From NCBI RefSeq assembly GCF_014836325.1, contig NZ_JACSQZ010000035.1, positions 1 through 37,176 of the forward strand: a DNA stretch of 37,176 bases, written 5' to 3'. The position numbers and the translations under genes are program-made. The notes beneath the pieces are model-generated. The model was not told the DNA's origin and did no database searches. It saw only the letters and a list, made by a program, of their open reading frames with translations. This DNA comes from Clostridium gallinarum. GTDB taxonomy: Bacteria; Bacillota; Clostridia; Clostridiales; Clostridiaceae. Below are positions 1-8,436 of the stretch, piece by piece (position 1 is the stretch's first letter; every line of letters starts with the position of its first letter).

Positions 1-2
1 AT

Positions 3-464
3 GACTATGATAAAGACATATACATTTGTCCTAATAATGTTGCATTAGTATATAAAACTACGACTCGCGAAGGCTATAGAGAATATAGATGCTTCGAAGA
101 AATCTGTATGTGTTGCCCTCATAAAGATAAGTGTCTAGGAGAAAAGTCTAAATATAAAGTAATCAGAAGACATGTGTGGGAAAACCATAAAGATGATAAT
201 AAAAATTTCCTTAAAACTGAAAAAGGAAAAGCAATTTATAATAGAAGAAAAGAAACAGTTGAGCGAAGCTTCGCAGATTCAAAAAATCTGCATGGGCTTC
301 GCTATGCTCGCTTCCGCGGACGCGAAAAAGTTTCTGAACAATGCCTACTAACTGCGGCGGTACAGAATATGAAAAAGATAGCTATGAGACTATCTTTGTT
401 ATATTCAGATTTTATTATTATATTTTATGAAATTTTTAATATTAAATTTATCCACAATTTATAA
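3..464 (+). CDS. IS1182-family transposase, C-terminal part (5' partial)
   Basis: The frame is open from base 3, so the ATG at 108 is internal and not the start. The visible part begins with YICPNNVALVYKTTTREGYR and a cysteine pattern (FEEICMCCPHKDKC) typical of the putative zinc-binding segment of IS1182 transposases. It ends with the conserved C-terminal block RRKETVERSFADSKNLHGLR, whose glutamate is the last acidic residue of the DDE catalytic triad. The other two acidic residues would lie upstream of the window. The final residues after the KKIAM block are hydrophobic and less conserved. No frameshift is seen in the visible 154 codons. Family assignment is firm; activity is unknown. Confidence 0.85.
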   Translation, partial: DYDKDIYICPNNVALVYKTTTREGYREYRCFEEICMCCPHKDKCLGEKSKYKVIRRHVWENHKDDNKNFLKTEKGKAIYNRRKETVERSFADSKNLHGLRYARFRGREKVSEQCLLTAAVQNMKKIAMRLSLLYSDFIIIFYEIFNIKFIHNL

Positions 465-467
465 TAG

Positions 468-501
468 AAAAAGCCTCTGTTTTTTTAAAACAGGGGTTTT
501 T
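468..501 (+). terminator. hairpin after the transposase gene
   Basis: AAAAAGCCTCTGTTTT (468-483) faces AAAACAGGGGTTTTT (487-501), an A-rich/T-rich imperfect stem of intrinsic-terminator type starting 4 bases after the transposase stop. It probably lies inside the element and ends its transcript. Confidence 0.55.
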
Positions 502-511
502 CAACAAACTG

Positions 512-536
512 AAAGCACTCCAAAAGGAGTGCTTTT
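512..536. terminator. perfect 10-bp hairpin at the IS/chromosome junction
   Basis: AAAGCACTCC (512-521), loop AAAA, GGAGTGCTTT (526-535) is a perfect stem. The following T-run is short, so it would be a modest terminator on the + strand. It may be the terminator of the chromosomal gene interrupted or flanked by the insertion element, or part of the element end. Confidence 0.5.
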
Positions 537-650
537 CCACTTTAAAACATTTATTAAAAATTTCATTTTTTAATAACATAATAAATTTTAGTTAATATAA
601 TAAATTAAGAAGTAAATAAAATTTATTGTATAACAAAGGTGGAATTTAGA

Positions 651-1808
651 GTGGTAAATATTTTAGGAATAGATGTAAGTGTATGGCAAGGAAATTTTAA
701 TTTTAAACAAGCCTCAAATGAAGGAGTTAAATTTGCTATATTAAGAGGCGGTTATAGTACAAGTAAAGATTCTAAATTTGAAGAGTTTTATAAAAATGCT
801 AGAGAAGCAGGATTAAGTATAGGAGTTTATCAATATAGCATGGCAACAACAGTAGAAGAAGCTTTAAAAGAGGCAGAATTTTTAGAAAAAAATGTTCTAG
901 CTAATAAAAAGTTTGAACTACCTATATATTTTGATATAGAGGATAAGGTTCATAAAGCTTTAAGTAAAGAACAAGCATCTAATGTAACAAAGGCATGGTT
1001 AAATTATTTAAGAGGTAAGGGCTTTTTAGTTGGAGTTTATTCAAGTAAGTCTTTTTTAGAAACCTATTTAAATAATGAAGTAAGAAATAATTATGAAATA
1101 TGGGTTGCTCAATGGGCTGAAAAATGCACTTATAGTGGACAATATGGAATGTGGCAGTTTGGTGGAGAAACAAACTTAATTAGAAGCAATAAAATAGCTG
1201 GAGTAGTTTGTGACCAAAATTATATGGTAATAGATTATCCTAAATTGGTTATAGAGAAGAGTCTAAACGGATATAGAGGCAGTAGTAATAATGGAAATAA
1301 TACCAATAATAATACAAATGTAGATATAGGAAACAATACTAATCCAACTTCAAATACAACTTATGTAGTTAAGTATGGAGATACCTTATCAAATATAGCA
1401 GCAAAATATGGAGTAAGTTATGAAGAGTTAGCAAGATTAAATGGAATAAGCGAGCCTAATATAATTTATCCAGGGCAAGTAATAAAAATTCAAAATAAAA
1501 ATATTGAAGGTAATTACTATACCGTAAAATATGGAGACTCACTATCATCAATAGCATCAAAATATGGTATGGATTATCAAACATTAGCTAAAATAAATGG
1601 AATAAGTAATCCTAATTTAATTTATCCAGGACAAGTTTTAAAAATAGAAGGTGAGGTTAATCAAGGGGTTTACTATACTGTAAAAGAAGGAGATAACTTA
1701 TCTTCAATAGCTAGTAAATATGGAATAACTTATCAAGCAATAGCTTTACTGAATAATTTAACAAAGCCTAATTTAATCTATCCTGGGCAAGTTTTAAGAG
1801 TTAAATAG
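651..1808 (+). CDS. GH25 lysozyme (N-acetylmuramidase) with three LysM repeats
   Basis: The enzyme cleaves the MurNAc-GlcNAc bond of peptidoglycan. Residues 1-210 form a glycosyl hydrolase 25 barrel: GIDVSVWQG carries Asp8, and YFDIED carries the catalytic pair Asp95/Glu97. An Asn/Thr-rich linker follows, then three LysM repeats (about 238-282, 290-333, 341-384), each with YxVKxGDxLSxIAxKYG and ending NxIYPGQVxxI, which bind glycan. GTG at 651 is preferred to GTG at 639 because AGGTGG (637-642) sits 8 bases before it and overlaps the upstream codon. No signal peptide is visible, so release by lysis, a holin or a non-classical route is likely, as for phage-type endolysins. A possible -10 (TATAAT, 596-601) lies upstream with no clear -35. 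It is a single-gene unit ending in a terminator. Confidence 0.9.
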   Translation: MVNILGIDVSVWQGNFNFKQASNEGVKFAILRGGYSTSKDSKFEEFYKNAREAGLSIGVYQYSMATTVEEALKEAEFLEKNVLANKKFELPIYFDIEDKVHKALSKEQASNVTKAWLNYLRGKGFLVGVYSSKSFLETYLNNEVRNNYEIWVAQWAEKCTYSGQYGMWQFGGETNLIRSNKIAGVVCDQNYMVIDYPKLVIEKSLNGYRGSSNNGNNTNNNTNVDIGNNTNPTSNTTYVVKYGDTLSNIAAKYGVSYEELARLNGISEPNIIYPGQVIKIQNKNIEGNYYTVKYGDSLSSIASKYGMDYQTLAKINGISNPNLIYPGQVLKIEGEVNQGVYYTVKEGDNLSSIASKYGITYQAIALLNNLTKPNLIYPGQVLRVK

Positions 1809-1824
1809 AAAAAATATTAATTTT

Positions 1825-1853
1825 AGGAGGTTGTCTTAGACAACCTTCTCTTA
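1825..1853 (+). terminator. intrinsic terminator of the lysozyme gene
   Basis: AGGTTGTC (1828-1835), loop TTA, GACAACCT (1839-1846), extended by weaker pairs and followed by the T-rich TCTCTTATTTT. It starts about 17 bases after the stop and separates the lysozyme gene from the pyr promoter. Confidence 0.75.
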
Positions 1854-1871
1854 TTTTATTCAAACACTTTA

Positions 1872-1900
1872 TTGACAATAGCTACTAGAAATGGTATTCT
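1872..1900 (+). promoter_or_regulatory. sigma-A-type promoter of the pyr operon
   Basis: A perfect -35 TTGACA (1872-1877) and -10 TATTCT (1895-1900) are separated by 17 bases. The predicted start near 1907 leaves an RNA leader of about 155 bases before pyrB, which holds the PyrR attenuator. Confidence 0.8.
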
Positions 1901-1912
1901 ATAAAAAAAGAT

Positions 1913-2007
1913 TACCTTTAATTTAATCCAGAGAGGTTAGTAAGGGAGATAGCAAGTATTATATACTTAGGTTTATTATGTCTTCCTTCATGCAAGGAAG
2001 TTTTTTT
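1913..2007 (+). promoter_or_regulatory. PyrR-binding RNA attenuator of the pyr operon
   Basis: AATCCAGAGAGGTT (1925-1938) matches every position of the known PyrR recognition consensus ARUCCNGNGAGGYU. Three mutually exclusive folds can be drawn. The PyrR-stabilised stem pairs CCTTTA (1915-1920) with TAAGGG (1941-1946) below the recognition loop. The antiterminator pairs AAGGGAGA (1942-1949) with TCTTCCTT (1981-1988), enclosing a nested AAGTAT/ATACTT hairpin (1954-1968). The terminator pairs CTTCCTT (1982-1988) with AAGGAAG (1994-2000) and is followed by seven T. In the known mechanism PyrR bound to UMP/UTP holds the first stem, blocks the antiterminator and ends transcription. The pyrR gene is not in this window. 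Confidence 0.92.
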
Positions 2008-2061
2008 ATGCGTAAAAAACCTTTAAATTTAACACAGAGATGTTAACAAGGAGTGATAATT

Positions 2062-2982
2062 ATGAAAAATAAACATTTAATTGATCCAATGGATTTCACT
2101 AAGAAAGAATTAGAAGAAATATTTAATTTAGCTCATCAAATAATAGAAAATCCTAATGAATATTCACATGTTTGTGATGGAAAAATATTAGCAACACTTT
2201 TTTATGAACCAAGTACTAGAACAAGATTTAGTTTTGAAGCAGCCATGATGAGACTTGGAGGAAAAATTTTAGGTTTTTCAGAACCAAACTCAACATCTAC
2301 AGCTAAGGGAGAAACTTTAGCAGACACTATTACTATGGTATCTATCTATTCAGACATAATTGCAATGAGACACCCTATGGAGGGATCAGCAAAACTTGCA
2401 AGTATGTATTCGAACGTTCCAGTAATTAATGCAGGCGATGGTGGACATCAGCATCCAACTCAAACACTAACAGATCTTTTAACAATAGAATCCTTAAAAA
2501 ATGGTTTAGAAAATCACACAATTGGAATATGTGGGGACTTAAAAAATGGAAGAACAGTTCATTCATTAATTAAAGCAATGTCAAGATATGAAGGAACTAA
2601 ATTTATACTTATATCACCAAAAGAATTATCAATACCATCTTATATTAGAGAAGAGGTATTATTAAAAAATAATATTGAATTTAAAGAAGTTGAAAGATTA
2701 GAAGATGTAATAAATGAATTAGATATTCTTTATATGACTAGAATTCAAAAAGAAAGATTCTTTAATGAAGAAGAATATTTAAGATTAAAAGATAGTTATA
2801 TACTAGATGTTGAAAAAATGAATTTAGCTAAAGAGGATATGATAGTTCTTCATCCATTACCAAGAGTAAATGAAATTGCTATAGAAGTTGATAAGGATAA
2901 GAGAGCATGCTACTTTAAACAAGCTGAATTTGGAATGTATGTAAGAATGGCTTTAATTTCAAAACTTTTGGGGGTGCTATAA
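2062..2982 (+). CDS. pyrB: aspartate carbamoyltransferase catalytic subunit
   Basis: It condenses carbamoyl phosphate with aspartate to N-carbamoyl-aspartate, the first committed step of pyrimidine synthesis, in the cytosol. The carbamoyl-phosphate loop [13 protein letters not shown] has Ser51-Thr52-Arg53-Thr54-Arg55, the same spacing as the E. coli enzyme. The mobile loop [22 protein letters not shown] and HPLPRVNEI motifs are all present. Length (306 aa) is normal. ATG 2062 is chosen over GTG 2053 because AAGGAG (2048-2053) gives 8-base spacing to it. First gene of the operon behind the PyrR attenuator; the stop abuts pyrI directly, matching the catalytic/regulatory holoenzyme pairing. Confidence 0.97.
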   Translation: MKNKHLIDPMDFTKKELEEIFNLAHQIIENPNEYSHVCDGKILATLFYEPSTRTRFSFEAAMMRLGGKILGFSEPNSTSTAKGETLADTITMVSIYSDIIAMRHPMEGSAKLASMYSNVPVINAGDGGHQHPTQTLTDLLTIESLKNGLENHTIGICGDLKNGRTVHSLIKAMSRYEGTKFILISPKELSIPSYIREEVLLKNNIEFKEVERLEDVINELDILYMTRIQKERFFNEEEYLRLKDSYILDVEKMNLAKEDMIVLHPLPRVNEIAIEVDKDKRACYFKQAEFGMYVRMALISKLLGVL

Positions 2983-3414
2983 ATGTTAGAAATAACTAGT
3001 ATAAAGGATGGATTAGTAATAGATCATATAAAAGCAGGGATGGGTATAAGAATATTTAACTATTTGAAATTAGATAAAGTTAATAGTCAAGTAGCTTTAA
3101 TTATGAATGTGAAAAGTGAAAAGATGTTAAAAAAAGATATTATAAAAATAGAAAATTCTTCAGAAATTGATTATACAGTTCTTAGCTTATTATCACCACA
3201 TTTAACGATAAATGAAGTTAAAGAAGGTGAAATAAGAAGGAAAATAAAACCTGAATTGCCTGAAAAAGTAGAAGAAGTTTTAGTGTGTAATAATCCAAGA
3301 TGTATAACTACACAAGAAAGTTATGTACCTCATACATTTAGTTTAATAAATGAAGATAGAGGAACTTATAAATGTGATTATTGTGATAATATTACAAAAT
3401 TATCGGATTTATAA
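2983..3414 (+). CDS. pyrI: aspartate carbamoyltransferase regulatory subunit
   Basis: This subunit binds nucleotide effectors and contacts PyrB through a zinc domain. The N-terminal allosteric domain is followed by the zinc site with Cys102 and Cys107 (CNNPRC) and Cys131 and Cys134 (CDYC), the four expected ligands. At 143 aa it is slightly short compared with the 153-aa E. coli protein. It starts at the base after the pyrB stop, with a G-rich SD-like stretch (GGGGGTG) inside the pyrB 3' end, so translation is probably coupled. Having PyrI together with PyrR attenuation implies both enzyme-level and transcription-level feedback. Confidence 0.96.
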   Translation: MLEITSIKDGLVIDHIKAGMGIRIFNYLKLDKVNSQVALIMNVKSEKMLKKDIIKIENSSEIDYTVLSLLSPHLTINEVKEGEIRRKIKPELPEKVEEVLVCNNPRCITTQESYVPHTFSLINEDRGTYKCDYCDNITKLSDL

Positions 3415-3431
3415 GAATAAGAGGTGTAGCT

Positions 3432-4628
3432 ATGAATTTACTTATAAAAAATGCTAGAGTTATAGACAGTTTACAGGATTTTAATGGAGATATTTATATC
3501 GAAAATGGTTTAATAAAAGAAGTTGGATTGAATTTAAATAAAGAAGATATAGAAACTATAGATGTAAAGGGAAGTGTTGTAATGCCTTCCTTTATAGATA
3601 CACATGCTCATTTTAGAGAGCCAGGATTAACATATAAAGAGGATATAGAAACTGGTTCTAGAGCAGCTCTAAGAGGTGGATATACAGGTGTGTGTTTGAT
3701 GGCAAATACTCAACCTATATGTTCAAGTAAAGAAGTTTTAGAAAAAGTTAGGGAAAGAGAAAAAGAATTAAAATTAGTAGATTTACACCAATGTGTTTCT
3801 GTTACTAAAGGATTTAATGGAAAAGATATAAGTCATTTAGATAATTTTATAGATGATAAAAGACTTAAAGCAATTTCAGATGATGGTGTAGGGGTTATGG
3901 ATTCTGAAATAATGTATAGTGCTATGCTTAAGGCAAAAGAACATGGATGGGTAATAATGTCCCATGCAGAAGACAAAGGTTTTTCAGAATTTGATATGAG
4001 AATAGCTGAAAATATAATGACTTTAAGAGATTTATATTTAGCAAAAGAAACAGGGGCTAGGCTTCATATGTGCCATGTTAGTACAAAGGAAGCAATTGAA
4101 TATATTAGAGATGCAAAGAAAAGCTTTAGCAATATAACTTGTGAGGTTACTCCACATCACATATGTCTAACTAAAGATATTAATGATTATAGAGTTAATC
4201 CACCAATAAGAGAAAAAGAAGATGTAAATGAAGTAATAAAAGCAATTAAAGATGGTGTAGTTGATTGTATAGGAACAGATCATGCACCACATACAAAAGA
4301 AGATAAAGAAAAAGGTTCTCCAGGAATGGTAGGATTAGAAACAGCTTTTCCAATTTGTTATACAAGCTTAGTTAAAAGTGGAGAAATAACTTTAAATAAG
4401 CTAAGTGAGATAATGTCTAGGAATGGAGCTAAAATACTTGGAATGAATAAAGGGATTATTAGCCCAGGAATGGATGGGGATTTAGTAATACTAGATTTAG
4501 ATAAGAAAATAGTTATAAATTCAGAAGACTTCCATTCAAAAGCTAAAAATACACCTTTTGAAGGTATGGAGTTTTACGGTGAAGTTCAAATGACTATAAA
4601 ATCAGGGAGAATTCTTTATAAGAAGTAG
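3432..4628 (+). CDS. pyrC: dihydroorotase
   Basis: It cyclises N-carbamoyl-aspartate to dihydroorotate. It is an amidohydrolase-fold protein of 398 aa with the zinc-binding [10 protein letters not shown] motif (His58, His60), TPHHICL in the middle, and the catalytic GTDHAPH motif (Asp283-His287). Length and motifs fit the long (type I) bacterial form rather than the shorter E. coli type. AGAGGTG precedes the ATG by a few bases. It lies 17 bases after pyrI and 9 bases before pyrF in the same operon. Confidence 0.96.
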   Translation: MNLLIKNARVIDSLQDFNGDIYIENGLIKEVGLNLNKEDIETIDVKGSVVMPSFIDTHAHFREPGLTYKEDIETGSRAALRGGYTGVCLMANTQPICSSKEVLEKVREREKELKLVDLHQCVSVTKGFNGKDISHLDNFIDDKRLKAISDDGVGVMDSEIMYSAMLKAKEHGWVIMSHAEDKGFSEFDMRIAENIMTLRDLYLAKETGARLHMCHVSTKEAIEYIRDAKKSFSNITCEVTPHHICLTKDINDYRVNPPIREKEDVNEVIKAIKDGVVDCIGTDHAPHTKEDKEKGSPGMVGLETAFPICYTSLVKSGEITLNKLSEIMSRNGAKILGMNKGIISPGMDGDLVILDLDKKIVINSEDFHSKAKNTPFEGMEFYGEVQMTIKSGRILYKK

Positions 4629-4637
4629 GAGGATAAT

Positions 4638-5513
4638 ATGAAAAGTTTTATAATTGATAAGTTATACAATAGAGTAGAGGAAAGAGGAGTGGTATGTGTT
4701 GGTTTAGACACTGCTATTGAATATATACCAAGTCATCTTTTCGAAGGAAGAAGTGAAACAGAGGCTTTAGTTGAATTTAATAAACAAATAATAGATGCAA
4801 CTATAGATGTGGCTGCTTGTTTTAAAGTACAAATAGCTTATTATGAAGCTTTAGGATTAAAGGGAATGCTTGCCTATAAAGAAACATTAGATTATTTAAG
4901 AGAAAAAGATGCAATAATAATTGCAGATATAAAAAGAGGAGATATAGCAGCAACAGCTAAACAATATGCAAAGGCTCATTTTGAAGGAGACTTTGAAGTT
5001 GACTTTATCACTTTAAGCCCTTATATGGGAATGGATAGTATAGAACCATATATGCCATATATGGAAAAAGGAAATAAGGGAGTTTTCACACTAGTTAGAA
5101 CTTCAAATCCAGGTGCAGAAGATATAGAAATGGTGAAAACTGAAGACGGAAGAGATGTTTATAAGGTTGTTGGAGATAAGCTTACTGAAATGGGTAGTAA
5201 AGTATCTGGAGACTGTGGTTATTCAAGTATAGGCGGAGTAATAGGTTGTACTCACGTTGAAGAGGGAATTGAGATAAGAAAAAGATTTAAAAATATGTTC
5301 TTTTTAATACCTGGATATGGAGCACAAGGTGGAAAAGCAGAAGATGTAGCTTTATATTTAAATAATGGAAATGGTGGAGTTGTTAATTCTTCAAGAGCTA
5401 TACTTTTAGCTTATAAAAAGCAAGAAGGAAGAGAAAAAGAATTTGCATTATGTGCAAGAGAAGAAGCTATTAGAATGAGAGATGAAATAAGAGCTGCAGT
5501 AGATAATCTATAG
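4638..5513 (+). CDS. pyrF: orotidine-5'-phosphate decarboxylase (type 2)
   Basis: It decarboxylates OMP to UMP. The catalytic block IIADIKRGDIA carries the Asp-x-Lys-x-x-Asp set of the family. The 291-aa length, the FxVQIAYYEALG segment and the GVIGCTH...IPGYGAQGG phosphate-binding region identify the longer type 2 subfamily, common in Clostridium, rather than the roughly 235-aa type 1. AGGAGG lies 6 bases before the ATG. It sits between pyrC and pyrK with spacings of 9 and 11 bases. Confidence 0.95.
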   Translation: MKSFIIDKLYNRVEERGVVCVGLDTAIEYIPSHLFEGRSETEALVEFNKQIIDATIDVAACFKVQIAYYEALGLKGMLAYKETLDYLREKDAIIIADIKRGDIAATAKQYAKAHFEGDFEVDFITLSPYMGMDSIEPYMPYMEKGNKGVFTLVRTSNPGAEDIEMVKTEDGRDVYKVVGDKLTEMGSKVSGDCGYSSIGGVIGCTHVEEGIEIRKRFKNMFFLIPGYGAQGGKAEDVALYLNNGNGGVVNSSRAILLAYKKQEGREKEFALCAREEAIRMRDEIRAAVDNL

Positions 5514-5524
5514 GAGGAGAGCTA

Positions 5525-6268
5525 ATGAAGATGGCTTATACTAAATCAAAAGTTATATCAAATGAGAATATAGTTCCTGGAATATATAAAATGGTTGTTG
5601 AAGATAATAATGAAGTAAGAGCAGGACAATTTTATATGTTAAAATTAGATGGACAAACATTACTTCCAAGACCTATAAGTGTATGTGAAAAAAATGAAGG
5701 AACTATAACTTTCTTATATGCAGTATTAGGAAAGGGTACTAAAGAATATGTAGATCTTAAAAATGGAGATTATATAAATCTTACAGGACCACTAGGGAAT
5801 GGATTTAATGTTTATGAGGATCTTGGAAAAGTTGCATTAGTTTCAGGTGGGATTGGTACAGCTCCAATGCTAGAGGTAGCTAAGAAGCTAAGAGAAAATA
5901 ATAGTAATTCAAAAATAGATTTATATGCAGGCTTTAGAGATGACATCTATTTAATAGATGAAATAAAAGAATATGCTGACAATACATATGTAAGTACTAA
6001 TACTGGAAAGCATGGGCACAAGGGATTTGTAACAGATATTATTAAAGTTGAAGAGTATGACACTGTTCTTTGTTGTGGTCCAGAAATAATGATGAAGAAA
6101 GTAATAGATATGTGTAAGGAAAAGAATGTGAAAATATATGTATCTATGGAAAAGCATATGGCTTGTGGAGTGGGTGCTTGCTTAGTATGTACTTGCAAGA
6201 CTAAAGATGGTAATAAGAGAACTTGCAAAGATGGTCCAGTTTTTGATGGATATTATGTTGAGCTTTAA
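5525..6268 (+). CDS. pyrK: dihydroorotate dehydrogenase B, electron-transfer subunit
   Basis: This FAD and 2Fe-2S protein passes electrons from dihydroorotate (via PyrD FMN) to NAD+. The FAD-binding RPISVCE motif, the NAD-binding GGIGTAPM motif, and the cluster-binding CGVGACLVC...C segment with Cys214, Cys219, Cys222 and Cys234 are present. The 247-aa length is normal. GGAGGAG just upstream fits the ATG at 5525. It precedes pyrD by 20 bases, and the two products form the PyrD2PyrK2 complex. Confidence 0.96.
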   Translation: MKMAYTKSKVISNENIVPGIYKMVVEDNNEVRAGQFYMLKLDGQTLLPRPISVCEKNEGTITFLYAVLGKGTKEYVDLKNGDYINLTGPLGNGFNVYEDLGKVALVSGGIGTAPMLEVAKKLRENNSNSKIDLYAGFRDDIYLIDEIKEYADNTYVSTNTGKHGHKGFVTDIIKVEEYDTVLCCGPEIMMKKVIDMCKEKNVKIYVSMEKHMACGVGACLVCTCKTKDGNKRTCKDGPVFDGYYVEL

Positions 6269-6288
6269 AATCAAAGGAGGAAATTAAA

Positions 6289-7188
6289 ATGTTAAAGGTA
6301 AATATAAATGGAGTAGAATTTAAAAATCCAGTAATAGCTGCCTCAGGAACCTTTGGATTTGGAGCAGAATATAATAATTTTTATGATGTAGGAATATTAG
6401 GAGGAATATCATCAAAAGGTCTTACTTTAAATCCTAAAGAAGGTAATGATGGAATTAGAGTTTATGAAACAGCATCAGGAATGATGAATTCAGTAGGATT
6501 ACAAAATCCAGGAATAGATAAGTTTATATCTGAAGAACTTCCAAGAATGAAAACTTTAGGAACTAACATTATTGCCAATGTTGGTGGAGGTTGTATGGAA
6601 GATTATGAAGAGGCTATAGAAAAATTAAGAGGAACTGACATTGATATGATAGAACTTAACATATCATGCCCTAATGTTAAATCAGGTGGAATGGCTTTTG
6701 GAATAAAGTCTAATGTAGCTTATGATGTAGTTTCTAAAATAAAGAAAATAGCTGATAAACCTTTAATGGTTAAATTATCTCCAAATGCAGAAGATATAGT
6801 TAGAATGGCTATAAGCTGTGAAGAAGCGGGAGCTGATTCTATCTCTTTAATAAATACATTAAAAGGTTTTGCAATAGATCCATATAAAAGAAAGCCTGTA
6901 TTTAATAATATCTATGCAGGAGTTTCAGGACCAGCTGTAAAACCAATAGCACTTAGAATGGTTCATGAAGTTTCAAAGGCTGTTAATATACCTGTAATTG
7001 GATTAGGCGGTATTTCTAATGGACAAGATGCTATAGAGTTTATGATGGCTGGTGCATCAGCAATTCAAATAGGGACTATTAACTTTGTTAATCCAATGGC
7101 TGGTAAAGAAATTATTGAAGAAATGGAAGCTTTCTGTAAAGAACAAGGAATTAAAGATATAAATGAAATAGTAGGATGTATAAAATAA
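6289..7188 (+). CDS. pyrD: dihydroorotate dehydrogenase B (NAD+), catalytic subunit
   Basis: This FMN enzyme oxidises dihydroorotate to orotate. The substrate loop [13 protein letters not shown] contains the cysteine base that marks class 1 enzymes. FMN-phosphate motifs are seen in [13 protein letters not shown] and ASAIQIGT. Its partner pyrK is adjacent, which defines type 1B. The ATG has AAAGGAGG upstream. It is the last gene of the operon. pyrE, which would use the orotate, is not found downstream; a strong hairpin/T-run repeat follows instead. Confidence 0.96.
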   Translation: MLKVNINGVEFKNPVIAASGTFGFGAEYNNFYDVGILGGISSKGLTLNPKEGNDGIRVYETASGMMNSVGLQNPGIDKFISEELPRMKTLGTNIIANVGGGCMEDYEEAIEKLRGTDIDMIELNISCPNVKSGGMAFGIKSNVAYDVVSKIKKIADKPLMVKLSPNAEDIVRMAISCEEAGADSISLINTLKGFAIDPYKRKPVFNNIYAGVSGPAVKPIALRMVHEVSKAVNIPVIGLGGISNGQDAIEFMMAGASAIQIGTINFVNPMAGKEIIEEMEAFCKEQGIKDINEIVGCIK

Positions 7189-7237
7189 AAAAAAGTAGTT
7201 TTACTAAATTATTATAAAACTATTGTATAATGTCATT

Positions 7238-7327
7238 TTTTTTAGTTAGCAAAGAGATAAACATTGTATGACGGTGACTTGGATCGCATGAGACGGAGCA
7301 AGGAATATAATGCTTATCTCTTTTTTA
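7238..7327 (+). repeat. long hairpin repeat, copy 1a (type A), probable pyr operon terminator
   Basis: AGAGATAAACATTGTAT (from 7253) pairs with ATATAATGCTTATCTCT (to 7321) in a 17-bp stem with one mismatch and one G-T wobble, then six T. The stem encloses a tip containing GGTGACTTGGATCGCATG and GACGGAGCAAGGAAT. The same right half recurs at 22119-22213 and 26993-27087. It starts about 50 bases after the pyrD stop, so it can act as a terminator, but the conserved tip is not needed for that. Confidence 0.8.
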
Positions 7328-7330
7328 TAA

Positions 7331-7411
7331 GTTCCTTCCTTTAGTTTGGAAGTGTTAAAGTATCATATCAAGGTGACTTGGAGCTTGCTATGATACTTTA
7401 ACACTTTTTTA
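7331..7411 (+). repeat. long hairpin repeat, copy 1b (type B)
   Basis: After a TTCCTTCCTTTAGTTTGGAA lead (from 7332), AGTGTTAAAGTATCATA (7351-7367) pairs perfectly with TATGATACTTTAACACT (7389-7405), followed by a T-run. Inside is a second small hairpin CAAG-GTGA-CTTG (7369-7380) with a GNRA-type tetraloop. The same lead occurs before copy 2 (22121 on), and the same left arm, diverged, in copy 3 (27010 on). It stands in tandem with copy 1a. Confidence 0.8.
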
Positions 7412-7541
7412 TTGAGAAAATTAAAAAAATATCTTTATAATAATTATTAAATAATGTAAAATATAAAATGAATAATTATATAATAATCATTGTATTAAAT
7501 AGAGCTTAGGCTTTATTAATATAGTAATTAAGGAGGATACA

Positions 7542-8381
7542 ATGAGAACAAAGAAATTAAGTATAATTTTTAGTTTAATCATTATAGTATTGCTATTTTT
7601 TATAAGTGTTATAGTAATTAATATACTAAATATAGGAAAAAAGGAAGTAAAGGTGGCAAGAAAATTTATTGAAGAGTTATCTGAAAATAGTATAATTAAA
7701 GAAAATAATGATTTAGAAAAAGAGATAATTAAAGAAGAAATTTTAAATAAGAAATCAAATAGAAATTCCAAAATTAAATATTCTGTAATAGTTGGGAAAT
7801 ATGCTGTAGATATAGATAAGGATTATAACATATTAGGTTTTTCTAATAAAAATATAAATGAAGTTTCACTTAAATCAAATGAAATTAGTGAAGATGATGC
7901 TATATATTTAGCAAAATCATATTTAGTAAAAATAACACAAGAAGATTTTAAATTTAAGGAAATTAGAAATCAGGAAGGAATAGATAGTTCTGTTTATAAT
8001 GTGATATTTTATAAATATAGAGAAGGTTATCCATATTATTATCAAGAAATAAATACTCTAATAAATAAGAATACAGGAGAATTGGAAGGATATAGTAATT
8101 ATCCAGTAACAGATGTAAATTATATAGATGATATAAACATAACTGAGAAAGAAGCTAATAATATAATAAAAGAGAATTTTAAGATGCTAAAGCTAGATAT
8201 TATAATAACAGAAGAGCCAATTTTGTGCTATGTGAATATTTCGGATAAAGAAATGGTACTAGCTTATGTATTTAATATAGGAATAAATAGTGAAAATAAT
8301 AAAGATAATTGTATTTCACTGGTAAGAGCGGATACAGGAGAAATAATTAATTATAATTTAGAGGCAGTAGCAATAGAGTAA
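7542..8381 (+). CDS. membrane-anchored PepSY/YpeB-like protein
   Basis: The function is not known. One N-terminal membrane segment (about residues 7-30: IIFSLIIIVLLFFISVIVINIL) is followed by a charged, probably coiled region (35-75) and two repeats of a fold resembling PepSY/YpeB propeptide domains. The markers are EISEDDAIYLAKSYL...NVIFYKY...INTLINKNTGELEGYSNYP and NITEKEANNIIKENF...LAYVFNI...VRADTGEIINY. Such domains inhibit or scaffold peptidases or bind cell-wall enzymes; in spore formers related proteins act in germination. Topology predicts an extracytoplasmic domain. AAGGAGG precedes the ATG. It is monocistronic, ending in a terminator. Confidence 0.65.
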   Translation: MRTKKLSIIFSLIIIVLLFFISVIVINILNIGKKEVKVARKFIEELSENSIIKENNDLEKEIIKEEILNKKSNRNSKIKYSVIVGKYAVDIDKDYNILGFSNKNINEVSLKSNEISEDDAIYLAKSYLVKITQEDFKFKEIRNQEGIDSSVYNVIFYKYREGYPYYYQEINTLINKNTGELEGYSNYPVTDVNYIDDINITEKEANNIIKENFKMLKLDIIITEEPILCYVNISDKEMVLAYVFNIGINSENNKDNCISLVRADTGEIINYNLEAVAIE

Positions 8382-8384
8382 GAA

Positions 8385-8412
8385 AAAAGAGCAGTCTAAT
8401 GACAGCTCTTTT
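8385..8412. terminator. terminator between the PepSY-like gene and the AGCS symporter gene
   Basis: AAAAGAGC (8385-8392), A, GTC, loop TAAT, GAC, A, GCTCTTTT (8405-8412) folds into a stem with one A/A mismatch. T-runs on both strands suit the convergent genes on each side. Confidence 0.75.
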
Positions 8413-8436
8413 AAATTTTATTTAAATATATTTATT

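Larger units (their letters stand above)
1..513 (+). mobile_element. right end of an IS1182-family insertion sequence, cut by the window edge
   Basis: The window opens inside a transposase reading frame of IS1182 type. The frame ends at 464 and is followed by an imperfect hairpin, then by TTTTTCAACAAACTGA (497-512), which resembles the terminal inverted repeat of clostridial IS1182 elements. The stretch around 290-350 is visibly richer in G and C than its surroundings, fitting acquired DNA. The left end and any target duplication lie outside the window, so the right boundary near 513 is inferred. It cannot be told whether the element is intact. Confidence 0.5.

Noticed and set aside
979..1173. 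64-codon minus-strand frame inside the lysozyme gene
   Set aside because: It lies fully within a well-supported gene, with no ribosome site or recognisable protein.
1290..1800. Repeats in the lysozyme gene considered as a DNA repeat array
   Set aside because: They are explained by three LysM protein domains.
7487..7771. 94-codon minus-strand hydrophobic frame overlapping the PepSY-like gene
   Set aside because: It is the complement of a real gene with a strong ribosome site; hydrophobicity arises from the AT-rich antisense strand.
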